From assembly GCF_963169125.1 (NCBI RefSeq), contig NC_084798.1, positions 100,953,970 to 101,017,969 on the forward strand: a DNA stretch of 64,000 bases. Reading direction: 5' to 3'. The DNA comes from Humulus lupulus (taxonomy: Eukaryota > Streptophyta > Magnoliopsida > Rosales > Cannabaceae). This document shows positions 32,907 through 44,049 of the stretch, piece by piece. The first letter of the stretch is position 1; every line of letters begins with the position of its first letter. A program made the position numbers and the translations under genes. A model generated the notes under the pieces. The model worked only from the letters and a program-made list of their open reading frames with translations. It was not told the DNA's origin and made no database searches.

Positions 32907-35699
32907 GTAACGCGCCAACTCCAGGGACCGCTACAGTGCACATTGCAAACAGTGCTAAACTCGCTAATCGAGTCGTTTGGCCATAAATGTGTAACTAAGC
33001 ATGACTAGCGGTTTAGGGGTTAAAAACTTTGGTTAAGATATAACGTTTCACTAAAACGTTTACTATATACATTGGGATCCCAAAAATATAGTTTCAGAGT
33101 TTATTACAAGAAAGTGTTTACAACAGGCCGTTCTAAGCGGCAAAACAGGGTTCAGCCCTAGTCCCGCTTTCAAACCTCGCCCAAGTATTGGTCGAGCAGC
33201 TGCATATGTACACGTCATCACCTAAGCTCTCCAACTCAAGGATGGTCCAGCTTCCTTTTTCCTTTACCTGCACCACAAAGCACCCGTGAGCCGAAGCCCA
33301 GCAAGAAAACTCATATGCTCATAAGCAATCATATCATGATATCAAATCATATCTGGCATGCCTAGCATTCATAGCTCTATTCAGCATGCAAATGAATTCA
33401 ACAGATGATGGGGTATCCAAGATAAGAAATCATGGCCTTCTGATTGGAGGACTATCAAGTCAATTCTAATCAGATGAGTGTCGCAACACTTGAGGTTCCG
33501 ATAAACCATGCTGAGTGACCGACAAGCGAGTCACTAATTCAAATGGAAGGGTGGCTGTTGGGTAAGCTTCTAGCCTTCAATAGGTTCTGGTAAACCATAC
33601 TGAGTGACTGACAAGCAAGTCACTAATTCAAATGGAAGGGTGGTTGTTGGGTAAGCCTCTAGCCTTCAATAGGTTCTGGTAAACCATACTGAGTGACTGA
33701 CAAGCAAGTCACTAATTCAAATGGAAGGGTGGCTGTTGGGTAAGCCTCTAGCCTTCAAGCGCTTATAATGTTCATCAACCTTGAGGTCGGTCTGACATTA
33801 ATGCTCTTTGAGTCATTCAATGCTGATAGTCGATTAGATCTAATCTCTGTTGGCTTGCGTGTTACACGCTATGGCCGTTCTGACTGATGAGTCAGTGCAA
33901 CGTGACCAGTGCCCAGTACCACTGCCGAACCTGACTAATGAGTCACAGCTTCACAGTTGATACTAGCACCTTTGCCAAATCTAACTAATTAGTCAGTACC
34001 ATGCACAGGTAAGCAATGCTATCAATGTGTATCATATGCCAATTATCCAAGAATAGGGCATTCAGCATGCTTACTAAACAGTTGCTAGCATAATTATGAT
34101 CATGCACAAACACAGAGACTCAAGCTCTGACCAATCTCATATTCATCGTTCATGGCATGCCCTAATCACATGTTTCTCGTGCATCACATGCATCACACTT
34201 AATCATCCAGCATGCCTCAATAATAACCATATGAAAATGGGCAAGATTGCCAAGCATTCATTATGCTATCAATGTTTACATTCAATATCCAACATGCGTC
34301 AATCACAGCCATGCATGTCACATATGGGGTGCAGTTTTCTTACCTTGGGTTCGAGCAAGAATTAACAAAAGAAACGACCTTTGAGAATGATCAGTCCTTT
34401 GGTCCTTTAACGATCACCTAGTCATAACCAAAAATATAGGATACCATCAATGAAAATGAAAGCAAAGGTTTCCAAACCAATATCTAGCCTCTGGGACATC
34501 AATCCATACTTAACCGGGTAGTAGGACTGACCTCGAGGCCTTAAGCTAGCATCCCCAAGTCAAAAACCTATTTCTGGCCAAATCTGCCCAGATGGGCCGC
34601 GGCTCACCATAGCCATGCCGCGGCTCACCCTCAGACAGAAGCATAATTCTTCCCAGAAACACACTCAGGCAGCAGCACACCATAGCCAGGCAGCAGCACA
34701 TTATGCAAACCAGCAACAGTCAGATTTTCTTCCCCTGCGTTTCCCTCGAAACCAAACCTTCAAACCAGTCCCAAACCTCAACCTAACACCCAATTCAACC
34801 ACTAAACATCATCTACAACTCACCCTCATCAAAACCCAAGTTTGACACCAACCAAACTTCCATTAATTCCAACTAACCACCAAGAAATCACAAGCTGGAA
34901 CTTAAAAGAAAACAGAGTATAACCAGACTTTCATGGCTGAGTTTCCTTACCTCAAGCTTGGTTTTCAATCCCCTTCAATAGCTGAATCAAGTTCCTAAGC
35001 TCCCACCTTTGATCTCCTAGCTTAACTCCTCAATTTGGGCTCTCAAAATTCAAAGGAAAATGAAGGAGAAATGGTGTACGGCAGAGAGAGAAGGATGAGA
35101 ATGAAGATGCTCTATTTTTTCTGTTTTCTACAGCCACCTAAATGATACATATCCTTTGCCAAATGACCTAAATGCCCCTAGGTCACTTAAGGTTTCTAAA
35201 ATCATCCCAAGGGTAAAAACATCCTTTCCCGCCTATCTCGTTAATTATAATTAACACCCTCCATTTCCCGTTATTCCCAATATTGTCAAATGTCATTAAT
35301 TCTTATCCCGTTACCATTTTAATTCCCAGCAACGTTCTAATCATTTAAACATCCCGAGACTCACCCCGAGCCCCGAACTTAATCCCGTTATGACTAGACC
35401 GAAAACTTGCATTCCCGTGATCGTCTCATGTCGAATGGCTCGAACCAATCCACATATAATGTGATAAAATTATAATTCACCCATATGCATGAAATTACAC
35501 AATCACGCCCCCAACGGCCAAATTACCAAAATGTCCTTGCAATTAAAATATGAGCCCATATGCATGCATTCACCATCATATAATAATATAATTCACATAA
35601 ACATGCATATAATCATTAAATACCATAATAAATCAATTATGGCCCTCCCGTCCTCCTAATCAAGGTCCTAAACCTTATTACGAAATTTGGGGCATTACA
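32907..35699 (-). mobile_element. Solo LTR 3, divergent Tekay/Del-type subfamily (TSD ttagt)
   Basis: This 2,793-bp minus-oriented LTR (plus reading TGTAACGCGCC to GGGGCATTACA) is flanked by perfect ttagt at 32902-32906 and 35700-35704. It shares the GCTCTCCAACTCA, TACCTGCACCACA and GGGTGCAGTTTTCTTACC blocks with the others. It is longer because of an 89-bp triplication (33493-33757) and an insertion-rich 34030-34330 stretch. Where the other LTRs have AGCGCT, it has two CCGCGG palindromes (34598-34603, 34619-34624) in GTGAGCCGCGGC units. Confidence 0.95.
33493..33757. repeat. Three tandem copies of an 89-bp unit in solo LTR 3
   Basis: Copies start at 33493, 33582 and 33671. Each carries AGTGAC/GTCACT inverted repeats (GAGTGACTGACAAGCAAGTC) and GGTGGCTGTTGGGTAAGCC. 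The first copy has more substitutions; the last two are nearly identical, so the third arose most recently. Confidence 0.85.
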
Positions 35700-37794
35700 T
35701 TAGTGGTATTCCCAGCATCTGTTTTCCCCTGCTCAGCAACTGTCTGAGTTGGATTATCCACCTTCCGGTCGGCCTCCTCCAGCTTGATGGATTCCTCTGC
35801 CCAATCAAGGAACTCCTGGGTGGTACATGTAGACTGCCTTTTCAAACTGCTCCATAACAGACTCTTTACTCTGACTCCTAAATTGATGGCTATCAATTTA
35901 CCTTCATCACTAAGGTATTTTACTCTGGTGGCAGCCTGCATAAAATGTTGAATGTAGTCTTTCAAGGGTTCATTATCTCTTTGTTTTATGTCCACCAAGT
36001 CATTCGACTCAGCGGGTAGGGGCACTGCTGAGGAGAATTGGGAATTGAATGTGCATACAAATCCATCCCATGATGTAATCGACCCTGGATGTAGCTTGAA
36101 AAACCATTGCTAGGTGATTTCTAACAAAGTGCCTGGGAAGATCCTGCACCTAGCATCATCCCAAACTCCCTGTAAATCAATCTGTAGTTCAAAGTTGTGA
36201 ACATGAGATACTGGGTCCTCCAGTCTAGTGTACATCTTCCATGTCAGCATTTGAATTTGACATGTATGGGCAGCTGATTTATACGTTCAGAAAATGGCGA
36301 ACCTCTCTGCCTCTCCATTTCAATATATGTTAACTTGGGGGTTGTCAAGTCCCTTACTAGTCGGGTTAACAGATCTAGCTGGGCCTAGATGTTAGGCTCT
36401 GCAGCTGCCTGGGGTTGTGCTGCATTACAGACCTCGTCCATTCTCGGGTACCGAACAGGCTCAGGAGGAGATATGTTGTTTGAATCTTGATTTTCCCTAC
36501 AACGATTAAGAGTATCTCGAAGGTCTTCACCTCCCATGGGACCCATTTAGTTGAAAACGGAGTTTGGCCGAGGCCTGCTCCCAGCATTCTGGCTGTCTGC
36601 TCGGCCCGGTACTGAAGGTACTCCCTGAAACCCTCCACCTCGGGGTGGTTGGTTGTTTGGGATATCCTACCCTAGTGGGACAAACAGTCCTTCAGGCTGG
36701 TTACCTCTCTGACCTTGATTATTCTACTGGCGAACTTGGCTCGCTGCCTCATCATGGTCATACCCATCAGCATAATGGGGTTTGCATGTACTACTAACAT
36801 CCGACTCTTCCCTTTAGGATCTTGGTCGGTATTCTTGGTGTTGTCTATACTGACCAGGTTGTTGCTGGTAGTTTTGGGGTTGACCGCTTCTATTCAATGC
36901 TAGAGCTCGAGGACTGTCATCTCGTTCTGCAGCACTAGGATTCCTATTATGCCCATTGTCCTGAGATCTTAGTCAAAAGTTTCATGCTTGCTCTTGCCCC
37001 ATGTCGCGCCTTGGCAGGACCTGTTCATCAACTGGTAAGGGTTGCTTATTTCTATCTACTTTGGCACCTCGAACAGATCTGTGACTCCTGGTCAAACCCT
37101 GTATCCCATTCTGAGGTTGAGCCTCTAGTCCATGCATGACACCCTCACCAAAAAAAAAACAAGAGGAAGTTGTTGGTTCTTTGCAGTAGTTCCAGCTGCA
37201 GTTCCCATACCCTGAGTCTGCTGCTGCTGTATATAATTGTGGATGGATTCAGCAACCTCTCTAGTTCGGCGCTCCATGTCTTCCTGAAGGGCCTACACTT
37301 CCCGGGCATATCGATCCATCCATTCTTGGAAATCTCTCATTTGCTCTTCGAAAGCCTCATTAAGGGCCTCTTAAGCAGTAGCTCGCCCCTGGGTCATGGT
37401 GGCCAGCTGATCTTGCATCTGCCCCATGACCTCCCTTATATAATCAATTTCAAGGTCAAGTCCTTCAATATCTACGTGGGGCTCATACCATCCAGGGCCT
37501 TCAGCTCTAGGTCCTAGCAGGACAGTACTCCATGCAGTAACTCCACCTAACGTTCCTACATGGGTGACTCCAGCAGAGGCAACAGCTCCGCATCCTTGTG
37601 CAGTGGGCCCAGCGATTTTTCCTCCGACACCAGATGGATTCCTAGGTGGAAAATCATTTTGTTGCCCATTCAAATTGCTCATCGATGGAACTTGGCAAGA
37701 GATTTCAATTTCGAGCTCTGGAGTCTCTTGGCTTGACCATCTGGTTGAGACTACCATCCGTGCATTAATATAATACGACTATGATTGTCTTGGG

Positions 37795-37812
37795 CTCTCA
37801 ATGAAAGCACCA
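37795..37812 (-). promoter_or_regulatory. Primer binding site of Tat element C
   Basis: On the minus strand TGGTGCTTTCATTGAGAG begins three bases after the LTR end. It starts with TGG as needed for a tRNA CCA end and matches 17 of 18 bases with element A. The primer tRNA is not identified. Confidence 0.75.
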
Positions 37813-37815
37813 AAT

Positions 37816-38607
37816 TGTTTACTGGTTTTTTAGCAAACTGACGCGGAGTCAAATAATTAATTAGAGAGCTTTCAATTAGACAATCAATGAACCATAAATG
37901 AACCAAGAACGTGATTATAATGAGCAATAAATAATAAAGAACATCAGGATTTATACAGGTTTGGCCCCAAGAACCAGTAATGACCTACTTCCTCTTAGAT
38001 TTGTATTGATGATCTTAAGAGTTTACACAAATTAACTAGTGAATACAAGTAGATTTCTGGGAGTAAGAGACAATACAGAATGACAGAATCGCTGCTAAGT
38101 ACCAAGCCAAGTTGCTCGGTATATTTCTAGTACTGGTCGGTAGGAAAATTTCACGAACCACCTCCACTATGGTGGAGGGTTTGTATTTATACTGATCCTG
38201 TCGCCCAGGAGTTGCGCTCGAGCGTAACTGATGGGGAATATCTCTATATTCTCGCAGATGGTTGCTTCCCTATTCTTTAGGAGCTTTTTCTGAGTCTTCA
38301 AGGATGTTAGACGCTCTTTGCAGATGGTTAAAAGAGAGTGTAACTGCCTTCATCCGAGTAGGTATGTCTGTTCGTTATACTAACCAACTGTTCTCCTGGT
38401 AAGCATACCGAGTAGTGACTGTCATACCGCCTAGTAAATTTTCTGGGGGTCCTGTCGGCCAACTGTGCCTCTAGAGATAGCATGTCGAACAATATTTTTT
38501 CGTATACCCTACAGGTATACACCGACCAACCTGCCAGGTGGTTTGCCCAGTCTACTCATGTGTCCAAGTTTGATGCCACGTCAAGCGTGTCAATTTTCGG
38601 GATAGCA
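37816..38607 (-). repeat. 5' LTR of Tat element C
   Basis: In plus reading it starts TGTTTACTGG. A minus-strand TATA box (AGTATAAATACAAACCC) lies near 38185-38200, as expected for an LTR promoter driving gag. The outer end at CGGGATAGCA (38607) is my estimate from the terminal CA; no second copy exists here to confirm it. Confidence 0.65.
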
Positions 38608-39325
38608 TTACCCTATTAATTGGTTTTATCTACTAACTCTAATCACCTTCTGTGTACCAATATTTCAATTACCATGCCTTTTATTTATAGACTTAATTTC
38701 AAATTAAAGAGCAAATGGACAAAAGTTATCGATATACTTCTGATATTAGTTCTTCATAAGTAGTTACAAACTTTTAAGTTAATGACATCAACTTAAAATA
38801 TGTACAACAAATTATTAGATCTAAAATAACTTTAAATCAAACATTCCAAATTAAGAAAGAAAAAAAAACAATCTATTATGAAATGTTTAAAAATAATATT
38901 TGTATTCTTACTCTTTTCAATACTTAATTTCTTATTTTCAATGGTTTTAAAACGATTTTTATTGCTTTAGTATTATTTGAATTATTCAACATATAATATA
39001 TGACTAGAGAAGGCAATTATTTATCAATGAATCAGAAATTACTCTAAGTTAAATAACCATAGCCAAATCTGGGATGCCAAACATCATATGACAACAACAT
39101 TATACAAAAATACTATTTCATCCCCTTTGACCCACAGACTTAAATAAACAAGTTATTTTCCACACTTCATTAACAACATTTCCTAAATAACAACTCCATA
39201 ATATTGAAGTTGATATTGTTTACATTCATGAACAAATAAACTCATCTATAACATCATTCTTCCATTTACAAAACCATTACATGTAAGATGAGTATTATTT
39301 TAAAGGACACCTACCTTCGACTCCA
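38608..39325. other. AT-rich spacer, nothing recognised
   Basis: AT-rich sequence without a conserved frame, repeat ends or RNA gene that I can recognise. Confidence 0.5.
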
Positions 39326-39712
39326 CTATTGAGCAACCTTTCTTTTTCCAAAAACCCCAGAATCTTTCCCACCATAACCATCCTTCCCACCTCCACCTCC
39401 ACCTCCCTCCTCCTTTTCTGCGTCTTGTTTCGCATCGAACAAAATATCACATATTACATATATTTGATCTACCACCATTTCTAAAAGAGCAAGGGTTGCA
39501 TTGATTTTCTTGTGAACAACAGACCCATGTCTATTGTTACCACACCCCTCTCCGCTGTTCCTTGGATAAAGGTCCGGAAGAGGCACAAATCTTCAATGAA
39601 CATGAAGACCTCTTATATGACCCACATCATCTGAGTATCGACTTGATGAGGATGAACTCCACAGTTTGACCACATCGATTTTGCTCCCTTCTTGGTCTGA
39701 TCCTTCGACCAT
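39326..39712 (-). pseudogene. Decayed small gene, Ser-rich start and Gly-rich tail (GRF zinc-finger-like?)
   Basis: From the ATG at 39712 the frame reads MVEGSDQEGSKIDVVKLWSS, more Ser, RYSDDVGHIRGLHVH, one TGA stop, then RFVPLPDLYPRNSGEGCG, KKINATLALLEMVVDQIYVI and an acidic/Gly tail ending KRKVAQ. The order (Ser-rich start, RGLxxH, PLP, RNxGxxCG) is reminiscent of plant GRF-type zinc-finger proteins, but the Cys ligands are largely missing. The Gly run is a (GGT/GGA) microsatellite. TE-derived or host origin cannot be decided. Confidence 0.35.
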
Positions 39713-40582
39713 GTTATTGGTCTTACAGGGTATCCTTATCCACCAAACCACTCTATGTGTTTTTTACTCTTACACTTTGTACCCTTGTGAAATCATCTTC
39801 CAATCCCTACCCTTTAAATAAACTTTTACAATAAGCCTTGTCCCACTTTGTCTTCAAATTTTTTTTCATTACTCTTTTGTTTATAATGGTTGGCCAACTT
39901 ATGCCACTGGTTTTTATTAAATACCCACAACAAAAATTATATCTTTAACATTTTTTTGCCCGACATGCTATAATTGCACTATCTTTTCGACAAAAATTAA
40001 TATTACAATCACGTGCATGGCATATCATATGGTCTGCTTGGTACATTCTCGTGTGAAATTATGTTCATGTGGCAACATATTGCATTACCAACAATTCAAA
40101 ATATTATCCATACTTAATCTTACTAACACTTTCAATATACAAAATGCATATAACAATTATACGACCTACAACTAGGACCGAATCATATATCTCACTCCAA
40201 TTTTGACTATTTCTCTTGGTCACATATGTTTGTTGTCACATTTTGTGCTACTTTAATTTTATAAACCACCCTCATGGAATTATATTAACTCTCTAATTCA
40301 TAATTAGTACCCTTGACTAGTTAGCATAATTGAAAGGACTTAGAATTGGTTACCCTTGAACAAACGGGCTTCATTCTGATGAAGAATGACGGGTACATTA
40401 AATCATCGCCAAAAGGGTGACCTTAAATCGAATAGAAAAAGGAAGTCCATAGAAGATGGTGTTACTAAACCAAACAAGGAGAAAATAAATTAACAACAAC
40501 AATCGTCTTGAACATCAAAAAAAACAAAATTAGTACTAAAAAAGGAGTGCACATCCTATAGTGTTGCTCCACCCTTGATGTC
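39713..40582. other. AT-rich spacer, nothing recognised
   Basis: No frame longer than chance and no repeat ends. It could contain introns of the neighbouring minus-strand remnants. Confidence 0.4.
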
Positions 40583-41290
40583 TTACTCAACATCCCTCAT
40601 GTTCCCTGAAGTCTGATTGTTGTGATTTTTTGGAAGTGATGGGGTTGTCGACGCACTTGCATCCTGTGATGGACGACGTTCGACCGTTGGAGGCCCTTCC
40701 CCTCAAGCCAGACATTCAGCTAACTCTCTCGCCACCCTTGCTCAAACACGATCAAACTAAGCAGCTTTGCAACGAATGGCTCCCATCAACATCCCCATAT
40801 AGTATGCATTCAAGACATCTTCCTCATCGACCTGCCTCCCTGCAACCCTAGCTCTAATACCACTCTCAAAATGAACCATGTAGTCGTCACATTCTGGGTT
40901 AAAGCTTGGGTTACCTTGCGCTCTAAAAGAAATAAAAGCTTCATGGGCTTCCTGAAACTGTTAAATCCTTCGAAATGGTTGTCCGGGAAATCGACAACTT
41001 GTTCATTAGTCCTCACCCAAGCAGTATACACTCTAGGGCGACTTCCAAAGAACACAACATAAAAAGAAAAGTTGGCATCCTGTGGAAGAAGGTTAAGCAA
41101 CATTGTCACACCAAAAAATTTAATTATAACATTTTGTTATAAATTAATAACTGGAGTATGTTATATTACATTCCCACCAAGCCAAAATGCATCTATTACC
41201 TTGACTAGCAACAACCAGGGGATATTGTACACCAAAAACCTCCTACTGTCGACGTCTTCTTCAATAACAACTCCTCAGCCTTTATATATT
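40583..41290 (-). pseudogene. Remnant of a spliced gene with viroplasmin/RNase H1 N-terminal-like domain
   Basis: On the minus strand a TATA-like AATATATAAAGG (41281-41292) precedes a short exon ending AGTCAAG/GTAATAG (donor at 41199). CTTCTTCCACAG (41080) is a good acceptor. The next exon reads FSFYVVFFGSRPRVYTAWVR, then TNEQVVDFPDNHFEGFNSF, and, after a one-base shift, QEAHEAFISFRAQGNPSFNP and ARVAGRQVDEEDVLNAYYMG, stopping near 40583 after further TAG/TGA codons. FYVVFxGRxPGVYxxWxExxxQVxxFxxxxFxxF is the hybrid-binding motif of caulimovirus viroplasmin and RNase H1. Plants carry many such short genes. Confidence 0.6.
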
Positions 41291-41292
41291 AT

Positions 41293-42094
41293 ACAAAGCT
41301 CTGCTTCACTTAAATAGAATCGGGTATACGAATAGAAGGAGAAGAAACTAAAAGCTTTGAATTTTCAAAGAATATGAAATTAGAATATGTTAAAAAGTAA
41401 ATATGTTGAATGGTCGTGTCTCACTTCAAGTTCCTCTAGCAAGTCACGTGCTTCGAAAAAACAAATTACACTCATGACTTGGTTTGACTTTTTTCAGCAA
41501 TACATTAGGCTGAGTTATTGATTGATTAGGCTTGTCAACTAAAGTTAATTTCCTATTTGATGCACAAAAGTACAAAATGACAATTATAGGTTACACAAGC
41601 CCCACTTAAAAAAAACACAAGACTTGTTAATTTATAGGAAGAAGAATTATGTACTTCAATCGATTATAATAAATCCCTCTCTTTATCCTATTATACTATT
41701 AACTTTCATTTTTTTAAATTATTTGTTTTGCAAAATCATACAATTGAAAAATAATACTGAATTAAAATCATAATATGATTCCCTAAATTATAGGGAATCA
41801 TTCCCTTGATCAATTTAACAAAATAAATTTAAATTTATTGCTTCCTTCAAGCATTTTGTAGTAGTTGAAGTAGTGAATGGTTAATAAATGAAAATTTTAT
41901 TTCTAATATTAATTATATAAAGTTCAATTCAGGTGTACTAAAATTATGATTAAAAAGTTTTTTTTATAGGCTACATTTACAACAATATAAGTTACCAATA
42001 AGTAGTATAAACAATTCCATTTAAGTTTTATTAAAATATAGGATATTAAGTCAATGACTAATAAATATCTCATTATAAATCTGAAATAATTAAT
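41293..42094. other. AT-rich spacer, nothing recognised
   Basis: Homopolymer-rich AT DNA up to the copia target site ttaat (42090-42094). Confidence 0.5.
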
Positions 42095-42279
42095 TGATAA
42101 GTTTAGTATCGATTGCTTTTCTCATTGATTCATTGTAGTATTAATACAAGAAACTTGCCCATGATACACGACAAGAGAAAAGGAAACTAACACATAAAAA
42201 ATAGGAAATGAAATAACATATACCCATATATAAATTATCCTAGAATCAATACCATTAACCACACAAACATATCGTATCA
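42095..42279 (-). repeat. 3' LTR of the copia element
   Basis: 185 bp, from TGATAAGTTTAG to ATCGTATCA. Next to it CCCCTGTCAA is the complement of the polypurine tract. It contains a GTAGTATTAATACAAG stretch absent from the other LTR. Confidence 0.9.
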
Positions 42280-42488
42280 CCCCTGTCAAGTTGGAGCATG
42301 CAAGTCAAAAATGCCCAACTTGTCAAGAAGAAGATCAAATTGCTTCTTTCCCAAAGCCTTGGTAAAAATATCTGCCACTTGCACTGTCGTTGGAACATAA
42401 GATGGTGTAAATAAACCTTCCTGGAAGCATCGCGAACAAAATGACAGTCAGCTTCAATGTATTTTGTGCATTCATGGAAAACTGGATT

Positions 42489-43864
42489 CTATGCTATATG
42501 TAATGCAGACTGACTGTCATAGAAAAGGGAAATCACATTTGGATGATGAACACCCAAACTCAAAAACAAACCCTTCAACCATTTTAGTTCACAAGTAATA
42601 GATACCATAGAACGATATTCAACCTCGACGGAAGAGCGAGCTACAGTATATTGCTTCTTAGTTTTCCACGAAATTGGCAAATGCCCCAAAAACACAAACC
42701 AACCAGTGAGAGAATGTCTGGTAAGAGGACAGGCGGCCCAATCTGATTCACACCAACCTGTCAAAGATAAATCATTGTTGGAACGCAATAAAATGCCTTG
42801 ACCTGTAGATTTCTTTAAATAACGAGCAACTCGCAATGCAGCATCCCAATGTTTTTGTCTCAGTTCTTGCATAAATTGTGATAAGACATGAACCGAGTAT
42901 GACAAGATAGGACGGGTAACCACCAAATAAATAAGGTGCCCAAGTAAACGTCTATAAGACTCAGGATCCAAAAGATAAGGCCTCGTATCACAAGCCAACT
43001 AATGATTCTGTTCTATTGGCAATGACACTGGCTTTGAGACCAACAATCCAGCTTCTGAAATGTTTTCAAGTGCATATTTCCTTTGGCTTAAGAACATTCC
43101 TAAAGTGCTTCTAGTCACCTCAATGCCAAGAAAATATTTAAGCACACCAAGGTCCATATAAAAACAATTGCTCAAATATGCTTTAAAACTCGTTACTGCA
43201 ATAGAATCATTACCATAAATTACCAAATCATCAACATACACTAAGAAATTCATCTGGATAGACCCTTTAGTGTAAGTAAATAAAGAATAATCAAAGTAGG
43301 ACTAAAGGAAACCATACCCCTTTAAAGTTGTCACAAGCTTTGCAAACAACATCGAGGGGATTGTCGCAAACCATACAACGACTTACGCAGACGGAAAACC
43401 ATAGTGGAATCATTAGAGTTAAAACCTAGAGGGAGTTTCATATATACATCCTCATCTAAGTCACCATGAAGGAAGGCATTATGAACATCCATTTGATGCA
43501 ACTCCCAATTCTTTCATGCTATAACAGCCAGGAAAGCGTGAACTGTTACCATTTTTATTACTGGAGCAAAAGTCTCATTGTAGTTGATTCCCTTGATTTG
43601 ATGATTGCCAAAAATGACTAATCTGACCTTTAATCTCTCAATACTTCCATCAGAGTTGTATTTAATTTTGTACGCCCATTTACTGCCTAGAACATTCTTG
43701 GCAAAGGGTAATTTCTCCATAGCCCAAGTTCCATTGTCTTCCAAAGCATGGATTTCTTTTTGCATAGTGGTACGCCAACCAATATCTTTTATAGCTTCTT
43801 GAAAGGATCGTGGTATGTAGTTATAGCTGCAAGAAAATTTCAGTGTTGCATAGTAAATTTGCAT
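42489..43864 (-). pseudogene. Copia reverse transcriptase and RNase H
   Basis: Read from 43864: PRSFQEAIKDIGWRTTMQKE, the start of copia RT, NVLGSKWAYKIKYNSDGSIE, GINYNETFAPVIKMVTVHAF; a damaged middle (43513-43254); then MNFLVYVDDLVIYGND with the catalytic YVDD, LGVLKYFLGIEVTRS, one stop after IEQNH; then YRRLLGHLIYLVVTRPILSY, RVARYLKKSTGQGILL, the RNase H start GWCESDWAACPLTRHSLTGW, WKTKKQYTVARSSVEVEYRS and LFYDSQSALHIA, ending at 42489. About 80% of a copia RT-RNase H region remains. Confidence 0.9.
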
Positions 43865-44049
43865 AGTAAATGTGATATAGGAAAAGGCGTACCTGAGGGA
43901 GTGTGATATTGCGGATAAGGTGGAGGAAGAGATGGATTTTCTTGATAACCATGTGTGTCACAAAGTCTCTTAATTTTGTCAATGGGATCTTTTCCCTAAA
44001 CCCGCGGCCCAAGTGTTCTTCACCAAACCCCTCGCCAGTCGCAGTGGAA

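Larger units (their letters stand above)
32440..37757 (-). pseudogene. Gag of Tat element C, split by solo LTR 3
   Basis: The start is at 37757 (MVVSTRWSSQETPELEIEIS). A Gly/Ala-rich segment and a predicted helix (DLEIDYIREVMGQMQDQLAT) precede TAA at the end of GRATA and further stops. The Gag core is in 36025-35705 (ESNDLVDIKQRDNEPLKDYI). The frame resumes beyond the solo LTR (32907-35699) with NGAKNGKQSNG and the knuckle FCQFHNDYGHETNECKHL (about 32580-32650), which has the Tat-type His in the second position. Numerous in-frame stops, mostly CAG/CAA to TAG/TAA, and the 2.8-kb insert make it non-functional. Confidence 0.8.
21830..38607 (-). mobile_element. Ty3/gypsy Tat-lineage element C, interrupted twice, 3' LTR missing
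   Basis: On the minus strand: LTR (38607-37816), PBS (37812-37795), gag (37757-32440), protease (32430-31810), RT (31695-30655), RNase H plus a second RNase H (30650-29499), integrase (29430-28300) and then an antisense gene on the plus strand (about 21990-27511). Solo LTRs sit at 23986-26367 (in the antisense gene) and 32907-35699 (in gag). I looked for a second copy of the 37816-38607 LTR left of 21990 and found none, so the 3' end appears truncated. Element length without the two inserts is about 11.6 kb. Confidence 0.85.

Noticed and set aside
37170..37517. 115-codon plus-strand frame over gag of element C
   Set aside because: The opposite strand gives the Gag N-terminus, consistent with the PBS and LTR orientation.
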